Assembly (NCBI GenBank): GCA_964564695.1
Contig: CAZMCC010000116.1
Span: forward strand, 1-10,229
Direction of reading: 5' to 3'
From: CAZMCC01 sp964564695
GTDB lineage: Bacteria > Planctomycetota > Phycisphaerae > Phycisphaerales > UBA1924
DNA length: 10,229 bases
The notes below the pieces were generated by a model. It searched no databases, was not told the DNA's origin, and saw nothing but the letters and a program-made list of their open reading frames with translations. Positions 1 through 6,189 of the stretch are shown here, in pieces (positions within the stretch are counted from its first letter, which is position 1; each line of letters opens with the position of its first letter). Both the position numbers and the translations under genes were made by a program.

Positions 1-811
<811 letters not shown>

Positions 812-820
812 GGGACGAGC

Positions 821-2020
821 TTGATCAGCGGACGGTTTCGGGAGATCATCGGGGAGGATTTGACGGCGCGGCACGCCGGGTGGCTGTGCGTCGCGAGCGG
901 GCTGGCTTTGTCGCTCCTGGGGGTGTATGCGATTGATGTGTCGCTGGTGAGCGATGCTCCGAGCGAGCGTGGGATCATCACGCCGAGCGGGATGGTGCTG
1001 CGGCAGATCGTGTTTCTGGCGGTGGGGATGATGGCGGCGGGGGTGGTGGCGCTGCCGCACTACCGGTTTGTGCGGTACGTGGCGTGGCCGGCGATGTGGG
1101 TGGTGCTGGGGCTGCTGGTGTTCCTGCTGATTCCGGCGGTGCCGAGCTGGATCGTGACGCCTCGGAACGGGGCGCGGGCGTGGATCACGCTGGGGCCGCT
1201 CACGCTGCAGCCGGCGGAGCTGGCGAAGATCGCGTTCATCCTGGTGCTGGCGGACTATCTGCGGTGGCGGAAGAACCACCGGACGCTCGCGGGGCTGATT
1301 CCGCCTGCGGTGATCGGGTTCGTGCCGGTGGCGCTGATCATGCTGCAGCCGGACCTGGGGTCAGCGAGTTTGTTTGCGCCGACGCTGTTTGCGATGCTGC
1401 TGGCGGCGGGTGCGAAGATGAAGCACCTGATCGCGGCGGTGCTGATCGCGGGGGCGGCGCTGCCGCTCAGCTTTCCGCTGCTGCGCCCGCACCAGCAGCA
1501 GCGGATCATCGGGCTGATCAGCGTGGTGCGCGGGGAGGCGAGCGGGGCGGAGGACATCAACTATCAGCAGCTGACGGCGGTGACGCTGGCGGGCGCGGGG
1601 GGGATTGATGGGCAGGGCGATGAGAAGAGCCGAGCGCTGGTGAAGTTCAACCGGCTGCCGGAGCGGCACAACGACATGGTGTTCGCGGTGATCGTGAACC
1701 GGTTCGGGTTCCTGGGCGGGATGATGGTGCTGGGGCTGTACGGCGTGTGGGTGTACGGGGCGCTGATGGTGGCGGGGATGTGCCGCGAGCCGTTCGGGAG
1801 GCTGGTGGTCGTGGGCTGCGCGGCGATCGTGAGCGTGCAGATGTTTGTGAACGTGGGGATGAACCTGGGGTACCTGCCGATCGTGGGGCTGACGCTGCCG
1901 TTTGTGAGTTACGGCGGGTCGAGCATGCTGAGCGTGTGGATCATGACGGGGTTGATCGTGAACGTGGCGATGCGGAAGCCGCCGCGGTTGTCGAGGCCGA
2001 GCTTTGAGTTTGATGAGTAG
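821..2020 (+). CDS. RodA, SEDS-family peptidoglycan glycosyltransferase
   Basis: A 399-residue polytopic membrane protein of the RodA/FtsW/SpoVE family. It polymerises lipid II into glycan strands during cell elongation and works with a class B PBP. The motifs are in the family order: NGARAW at residues 116-121, LQPAELAKI at 129-137, QPDLGSA at 176-182, PERHND at 280-285 and NVGMNLGYLPIVG to SYGGSS at 344-368. Asp285 matches the catalytic aspartate. Hydrophobic stretches near residues 21-38, 59-77, 86-106, 134-146, 160-175, 183-196, 203-220 and the C-terminal third fit about ten membrane segments. The start is TTG at 821, with AGGGA at 811-815 overlapping the PBP2 stop and 5 bases of spacing, so the two genes are probably co-transcribed and translationally linked. 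After the catalytic Asp the usual acidic pair of the family is replaced: the sequence reads AVIVNRFGF. FtsW is the alternative, but the PBP2 neighbour favours RodA. Confidence 0.93.
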   Translation: MISGRFREIIGEDLTARHAGWLCVASGLALSLLGVYAIDVSLVSDAPSERGIITPSGMVLRQIVFLAVGMMAAGVVALPHYRFVRYVAWPAMWVVLGLLVFLLIPAVPSWIVTPRNGARAWITLGPLTLQPAELAKIAFILVLADYLRWRKNHRTLAGLIPPAVIGFVPVALIMLQPDLGSASLFAPTLFAMLLAAGAKMKHLIAAVLIAGAALPLSFPLLRPHQQQRIIGLISVVRGEASGAEDINYQQLTAVTLAGAGGIDGQGDEKSRALVKFNRLPERHNDMVFAVIVNRFGFLGGMMVLGLYGVWVYGALMVAGMCREPFGRLVVVGCAAIVSVQMFVNVGMNLGYLPIVGLTLPFVSYGGSSMLSVWIMTGLIVNVAMRKPPRLSRPSFEFDE

Positions 2021-2058
2021 ACAAATGGGAATGGGGAATGGAGAGAATCAGAAATGAT

Positions 2059-2103
2059 GGTGGCACAGGCGTCCCGCCTGTGATCGGCCGCTTTGGGCCG
2101 ATC
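2059..2103. repeat. Composite double hairpin, left arm of a 44-base inverted repeat
   Basis: Two perfect hairpins abut. CACAGGCGTCCCGCCTGTG at 2064-2082 has 8-bp arms and loop TCC. The second has arms GATCGGCC and GGCCGATC (2082-2103) with loop GCTTTG. Positions 2059-2102 match the reverse complement of 3671-3714 at 43 of 44 bases. The element sits 39 bases downstream of rodA and could act as a terminator, although there is no T tract. I see no gene in 2021-2138. Confidence 0.85.
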
Positions 2104-2138
2104 CTGGTGCCATCACTTCTTCACCCGTTTGCCTCGAA

Positions 2139-3158
2139 GTGCCGAGTCCAGTTCCGCTGCGAAGCTCTCAAGGTTTGTCCTCATCTCGTCGCACTGCATC
2201 CAAGATCTGGATGACATCGATCCGGCGCTCGCCGCGTTCGCACTTGCTGGCTAATCGCATCGCCCGCTGGAACGGCTCGGCGTGGTCACTCTTGGGATCA
2301 GGGATAGACGCCAATACCGTATATGCCCTCGCGACTCTCCCCAATGGCGATCTGATCGCGGGCGGAACTTTCAACACCGCCGGGGGCGTCGCCGCGAACA
2401 AAATCGCACGCTGGAATGGCGCGACGTGGTCGTCATTCGGAGGGATGAACAGCAATGTACAGTCCCTCGCTGTCTTGCCCACCGGCGACCTGATCGCCGG
2501 TGGAGCCTTCACCATCGCTGGGGGCGTCTCCGCCGTTCGCATTGCCCGCTGGGATGGCTCGGCGTGGTCACCCTTGGGATCAGGGATCGACGGCACCGTA
2601 TATGCCCTCACGACTATGCCCAACGGCGACTTGGTCGCGGGGGGAGAATTTGGTACCGCTGGCGGCGTCACGGTAAACCGCATTGCCCGCTGGAACGGCT
2701 CGGTGTGGTCGCCCTTGGGATCAGGGATGGACGGCACTGTATATGCCCTCACGACTCTGCCCAACGGCGATGTAATTGCGGGCGGCTCCTTCACCACCGC
2801 CGGCGGCCTCACCGTGAACAGAATCGCCCGCTGGAATGGCTCGACGTGGTCGTCGCTCGGATCAGGGATGGACGGCACTACTCCATATGTATATGCCCTC
2901 ACGACTCTGCCCACCGGCGACCTGATCGCCGGTGGACAGTTCAGTATCGCTGGCGGAGTCACGGTGAATCGCATCGCGCGCTGGAACAGTTCGGCATGGT
3001 CGCCGCTCGGCTCGGGGATGAACGGCATAGTACATGTCCTCACGACTCTGCCCAACGGCGACCTTATTGCGGGCGGAGACTTCACCAGCGCCGGCGGCCT
3101 CGTCTCGGCGTACTTCGCCCGCTACACCTTTACCAACATCCATCGCCGAACATCCTGA
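2139..3158 (+). CDS. WD/propeller-like repeat protein, 5' portion of a frameshifted gene
   Basis: From about residue 38 the protein is six tandem units of 46-50 residues, plus the start of a seventh. The pattern is IARWNGxxWSxLGSGMDG, then VYALTTLPNGDLIAGGxF, then AGG. Trp, Gly and Asp spacing of this kind suggests one beta-propeller blade per unit. The frame closes at TGA 3156-3158, while the expected downstream Ig-like domain and dockerin-like tag continue in the +1 frame (3121-3663). The N-terminus is also unsatisfactory: GTG 2139 has no Shine-Dalgarno, and the first 37 residues are neither a signal peptide nor a blade, unlike the two tagged genes on the minus strand. The gene is probably a remnant of a secreted protein. 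Third positions are C-rich, like the minus-strand genes and unlike rodA. No enzymatic function is evident; propellers usually bind partners or ligands. Confidence 0.7.
   Translation: MPSPVPLRSSQGLSSSRRTASKIWMTSIRRSPRSHLLANRIARWNGSAWSLLGSGIDANTVYALATLPNGDLIAGGTFNTAGGVAANKIARWNGATWSSFGGMNSNVQSLAVLPTGDLIAGGAFTIAGGVSAVRIARWDGSAWSPLGSGIDGTVYALTTMPNGDLVAGGEFGTAGGVTVNRIARWNGSVWSPLGSGMDGTVYALTTLPNGDVIAGGSFTTAGGLTVNRIARWNGSTWSSLGSGMDGTTPYVYALTTLPTGDLIAGGQFSIAGGVTVNRIARWNSSAWSPLGSGMNGIVHVLTTLPNGDLIAGGDFTSAGGLVSAYFARYTFTNIHRRTS
2259..3134 (+). repeat. Tandem coding repeats, six propeller-like units plus a partial one
   Basis: Units begin at the IARW codons at 2259, 2403, 2541, 2682, 2823 and 2973, and a partial unit begins at 3114 (FARY). 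Spacings are 144, 138, 141, 141 and 150 bases, then 141 to the partial unit. DNA similarity is high enough that phrases such as 'gactctgcccaacggcga' recur, so unit number could change by recombination. Unit 5 carries a three-residue insertion (TPY) between MDGT and VYAL. Confidence 0.85.
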
Positions 3159-3663
3159 TACTCTCGCCATCGATGCCGGGCAGACCCTTGCCCTCTCAGC
3201 CACACCTTCGGACGGCTACGCGAACGTCACCGGCCAGTGGCGTCGTGACGGTGTGCCGATCGTCGATGGCTCGGGTGGTGCGTCACTCGGTGGAGGAACG
3301 GTCAGTGGGGCCACGCTCTCGCTTCCCTCGCCCACCGACGGCACGCCAGTCGTGCTCACGATCACCAACGCCCAACCGTCCGACGCCGGCGCGTACGCCG
3401 TTACGTTCTTCAACGACTGCGGTGAAGTCATCTCCTCATCCGCCAAAGTGTCGATCACCGGCGGTACCGTCTGCTCTGCGGACTGGAACGACGATGGCGT
3501 GACAAACTCCACCGACGTTTCCGACTTCATCAACGACTGGTTTGAGGACCAGGCGTTCGGTACGCTCGTCACCGATTGGGACGGTAACGGCGTCTCCAAC
3601 TCCACCGACGTCTCCATGTTCATCAACTCTTGGTTTGAGGACATCGCCGCGGGCTGCGGATAA
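3121..3663 (+). pseudogene. Detached C-terminal part: Ig-like domain and GC-type dockerin-like tag
   Basis: In the +1 frame relative to the propeller, the sequence reads TSIAEHPDTLAIDAGQTL and then GQWRRDGVPIVDG, ending in SDAGAYAVTFFNDCGEVISS. This is an Ig-like fold of the kind found in planctomycete surface proteins (HP...G near the start, W in the middle, DAGAY near the end). It is followed by Cys and two dockerin-like calcium-loop repeats, DWNDDGVTNSTDVSDFINDW and DWDGNGVSNSTDVSMFINSW, and the protein ends AAGCG. The same tag closes both secreted proteins on the minus strand. There is no start codon with a ribosome site of its own; the ATG at 3034 lies inside the propeller frame. The simplest reading is one ancestral gene broken by a one-base insertion (or two-base loss) near 3118-3130, for example in the TTT at 3129-3131. 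A sequencing error is possible. Confidence 0.7.
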
Positions 3664-3670
3664 ACCCGGT

Positions 3671-3745
3671 ATCGGCCCAGAGCGGCCGATCACAGGCGGG
3701 ACGCCTGTGCCACCACTGGGTCACAGGCGGGACGCCTGTGCCACC
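3671..3745. repeat. Composite hairpin repeat, right arm of the inverted repeat plus a tandem extra hairpin
   Basis: Positions 3671-3714 mirror 2059-2102 (43 of 44). They fold as ATCGGCC, loop CAGAGC, GGCCGAT, followed by CACAGGCGGGACGCCTGTG. The second hairpin is then repeated: 3690-3714 and 3721-3745 are identical 25-base direct repeats. The block fills the gap between two convergent genes (stops at 3663 and 3747) and could serve as a two-way transcription stop, although it lacks a T tract. Confidence 0.85.
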
Positions 3746-3746
3746 G

Positions 3747-6077
3747 TCAGGACTTGACCATCCGCCAGGCGCGGTGGATTCGCTCGTTGCGGTAGTCTTC
3801 GGGGATGGTTTTGGCGGTGATTTCGCGGATCGCCAGTTCGCGCGGCAGGGCTTCCTCGTCGAGCTTGAACTTGCGGAAGTTGGTGGAGAAGTAGATGACG
3901 CCGCCGGGGGCGAGGATGCTCGTGATGCCGATGAGCATCGCGGGGTGGTCGCGCTGGATGTCCCAATCGTTTTCGGTGCTCTTGGAGCGGGAGTAGGTGG
4001 GGGGGTCGACGACGACGAGGTCGTAGCTCTGTTCCTGCGGATGATCGGCGAGCCATTCCATGACACCCGAGCGCACGACGCGGTTGGGGCAGGGGCTCGT
4101 GGGGGTGAAGCGGTTGATGCCGAGGTTGCGGGCGGTCCAGTCGAGGTAGGTGTTCGAGAGGTCGACGGAGGTCGTGCTCGCGGCACCGCCGGCGACGGCG
4201 TAGACGGTGAACGACCCGGTGTAGCAGAAGAGGTTGAGGAAGCGTTTGCCTTTGGCCTCGTCACGGACCATCGCGCGCGTCAGGCGGTGGTCGAGGAAGA
4301 GGCCGACGTCGGTGTAGGAGGAGAGGTTGATCTCAAAGGAGAGTGGGGTGTGGGGGGGGGGGCCGCCTTCGTGCGCGACGATGATGGTGCGGTCTTCGGT
4401 GACTTTCTCGTGCTGGGTAAAGTCGCGCTGGCGGGGGCGGGACTTCACGAAGACGTTGGGGCGCGGGATCTCGAGCGTGGCGGCGGCGGCGACGGCGACG
4501 GCGTCGAGGAACTCGTCCTGCTGGGCGGCGGTGCGGGTGCTGGGGCGCTCGTACTCGATGATGTGGAGGTAGTCCTCGTAGCGGTCGACGATGACGGGGA
4601 CGTCGGGGACGTCGCGTTCGTAGAGGCGGTAGCAGGTGATGCCGCGTTTGGGCCAGCGGCGGAGGTGGCGCTGGCGCGAGGAGAGACGGGCGGCGAAGTC
4701 GGCGATGTCCTTGAGGTCGCGCTCGGAGAGGCCGCCGAAGGCGGGGGGGCGGGGGGGAGGGGGAGTGCGGGGTTCGCGGGGGGCGGTGGGGGTGGGAGGG
4801 ACGGGGATGTCTGCGGGAGCGGGCGGTTGGGGGTCGGTCGGGACGTCGGTGGGGAGTTCGGCGTTGTGATCGGTTGTTGTATCGGCGACGGCGTCCGCTT
4901 CGGGTGGCGCTTCCCGTGAGCTTGCGCTCACGGCTCGTTCAGCACGTTCAGGCGGGGGCTTTGGCCCCAGGAAGCTGAAGTAGGTGCACTCGATCTGGGC
5001 GTTGTAGAGCTTGCGGCGGCGGGTGGCTTCCTGGCCGAAGATGTTCTCGAGGTCGAGGCGGGCGGTGAGGATGTGGAAGCTCCAGGTCGGGAGCTTGCGG
5101 AACACGAGCGGCAGGGCACGGTAGAGTTGCTCGACTTCTTCGGGGTCGCTGAGGCGTTCGCCGTAGGGTGGGTTGGCGATGATGACGCCGTAGTCGCGGG
5201 TGCTGGAGAGGTCGCGGACGTCGCGCTTGACGAAGTGGATATCGCGTTCGACGCCGGCGGCCTCGGCATTCTGTCGGGCGAGGGCGAGGGAGCGCTCGTC
5301 GACGTCGCTGGCGTGGATGGTGTGCTTGAGCGAGCCGGTGGCGTTCGCGCGGGCTTCCTCTTCGGCCTGGTCCCAGATTTCACCGGGAAGCGAGGGCCAG
5401 TAGACGCTGTCGAAATCGCGGTTGATGCCGGGGGCGATGCCGCGGGCCATCAGGGCGGCTTCGATGGGGATGGTGCCGGTGCCGCAGAAGGGGTCGACCA
5501 AGGGCTGGTGGGGTTTCCACCCGCTCAGCATGACGAGTGCGGCGGCCATGGTTTCTTTGAGGGCGGCGGGTCCGACGACGGGGCGGTAGCCGCGTTTGTT
5601 GAGGCCGTCGCCGGAGGTGTCGAGGGTGAGGGTGGCGATGTCTTCGAGGAGGGCGATCTCGGCGATGAAGCGGGGGCCGGTCTCGGGGAGCTCGGTGACG
5701 GCGTGGGCGTCCATGAGCTTCTGGGCGATGGCCTTCTTGACGACGCGCTGGCAGGCGGGGACGGAGGAGAGGAGGGACTTGACGGAGCGCCCGTTCACCG
5801 GAAACGAGCCGTCGGCGGGGATCCACTCGTGCCAGGGGAGGGCGTAGGTAGCGTCGAAGAGGGTGCCGAAGTCGGCACAGGGGAAGGTGCCGACGCGGAC
5901 GAGGAGGCGGCCGACGGTGCGCAGCATGAGGTTGCAGCGCGCGATCGCGATGGGGTCGGCGGTGAAGGGGATGCGTCCGGTGGAGGAGGGCTTGGCGGGG
6001 TAGCCCAGGTCGTCGAGCTCGCGCACGGCGAGCGATTCGAGGCCGAAGGCGGTGACGGCGATCAGGTCGAGGGGCAT
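3747..6077 (-). CDS. rlmKL: Bifunctional 23S rRNA methyltransferase RlmKL (guanine-N2 / guanine-N7)
   Basis: A cytoplasmic SAM-dependent enzyme. In E. coli the RlmL half makes m2G2445 and the RlmK half m7G2069 in 23S rRNA. Residues about 43-155 fit a THUMP RNA-binding domain. The first methyltransferase has DPFCGTGT at 195-202 and NPPYGERL at 302-309. The second has GLFLDHR at 592-598, FLNLFCYTGSFTVYA at 613-627 and DPPTYSRSK at 691-699. At 776 residues it is longer than the roughly 700 of E. coli. The excess is a Pro/Ala/Glu-rich linker at about residues 374-446 whose DNA contains a palindrome (4914-4933) and a G-rich block (4743-4806). I chose ATG 6077 because MPLDLIAVTAFGLESLAVRE aligns with family N-termini. 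A GTG at 6101 would add eight unlikely residues, and neither start has a good Shine-Dalgarno. It lies 112 bases downstream of the gene ending at 6190, same strand. Confidence 0.93.
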   Translation of the reverse strand: MPLDLIAVTAFGLESLAVRELDDLGYPAKPSSTGRIPFTADPIAIARCNLMLRTVGRLLVRVGTFPCADFGTLFDATYALPWHEWIPADGSFPVNGRSVKSLLSSVPACQRVVKKAIAQKLMDAHAVTELPETGPRFIAEIALLEDIATLTLDTSGDGLNKRGYRPVVGPAALKETMAAALVMLSGWKPHQPLVDPFCGTGTIPIEAALMARGIAPGINRDFDSVYWPSLPGEIWDQAEEEARANATGSLKHTIHASDVDERSLALARQNAEAAGVERDIHFVKRDVRDLSSTRDYGVIIANPPYGERLSDPEEVEQLYRALPLVFRKLPTWSFHILTARLDLENIFGQEATRRRKLYNAQIECTYFSFLGPKPPPERAERAVSASSREAPPEADAVADTTTDHNAELPTDVPTDPQPPAPADIPVPPTPTAPREPRTPPPPRPPAFGGLSERDLKDIADFAARLSSRQRHLRRWPKRGITCYRLYERDVPDVPVIVDRYEDYLHIIEYERPSTRTAAQQDEFLDAVAVAAAATLEIPRPNVFVKSRPRQRDFTQHEKVTEDRTIIVAHEGGPPPHTPLSFEINLSSYTDVGLFLDHRLTRAMVRDEAKGKRFLNLFCYTGSFTVYAVAGGAASTTSVDLSNTYLDWTARNLGINRFTPTSPCPNRVVRSGVMEWLADHPQEQSYDLVVVDPPTYSRSKSTENDWDIQRDHPAMLIGITSILAPGGVIYFSTNFRKFKLDEEALPRELAIREITAKTIPEDYRNERIHRAWRMVKS
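4743..4806 (+). other. G-quadruplex-prone block in the RlmKL linker
   Basis: The plus strand carries successive G runs of 7, 7, 5, 4, 6, 5, 3, 3 and 4, separated by short spacers. This easily satisfies a four-run quadruplex pattern. It is the template strand of rlmKL, so the mRNA here is C-rich and encodes the Pro-rich linker (TAPREPRTPPPPRPP). It is also a likely site of polymerase slippage or sequencing error. Confidence 0.6.
4914..4933. repeat. 20-base palindrome inside rlmKL
   Basis: Perfect 8-bp arms CCGTGAGC and GCTCACGG flank the loop TTGC. On the coding (minus) strand it contributes to the residues AVSASSRE, immediately after the conserved end of the first methyltransferase (FLGPKPP) and at the start of the non-conserved linker. 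The position suggests a dispersed palindrome tolerated in frame at a flexible site. No second copy of this sequence is seen in the window. Confidence 0.6.
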
Positions 6078-6101
6078 CCGAGGGCAGCGTAGACAACGCA
6101 C

Positions 6102-6171
6102 TACCGGCCCAGAGCGGCCGCTCGTGGCACCCGGAGCGGAACCCGGCGGACAGAGCTCCGCCGGGGCACCC
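6102..6171. repeat. Two-hairpin repeat block between rlmKL and the upstream tagged-protein gene
   Basis: The first hairpin is CGGCC, loop CAGAGC, GGCCG at 6105-6120. Positions 6102-6120 match 3670-3688 at 18 of 19 bases. The second is the CCCGGCGGA / TCCGCCGGG hairpin at 6142-6165, and 6141-6171 is identical to 772-802. The block starts 18 bases downstream of the stop of the 6190-7953 gene and could attenuate transcription before rlmKL, but no T tract follows either stem. Confidence 0.8.
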
Positions 6172-6189
6172 GCGGAGGGGGATCTTGGA

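Noticed and set aside
3034..3120. ATG 3034 as the start of an independent gene for the Ig/dockerin part
   Set aside because: The first 29 or so codons translate the last propeller unit out of frame, there is no Shine-Dalgarno, and no signal peptide is present.
3153..3159. TCC TGA T at the end of the propeller frame, resembling the +1 recoding site of eukaryotic antizyme genes
   Set aside because: The Ig-like domain's opening (TSIAEHPDT) is already in the +1 frame about ten codons before this TGA, so the frame change must be upstream. Bacterial +1 recoding at UCC-UGA is also not established.
2059..3745. Insertion sequence or composite transposon
   Set aside because: The inverted repeats are internal-hairpin dispersed elements also partly present at 6102-6120. 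No transposase is encoded, and no target-site duplication was seen flanking the arms.
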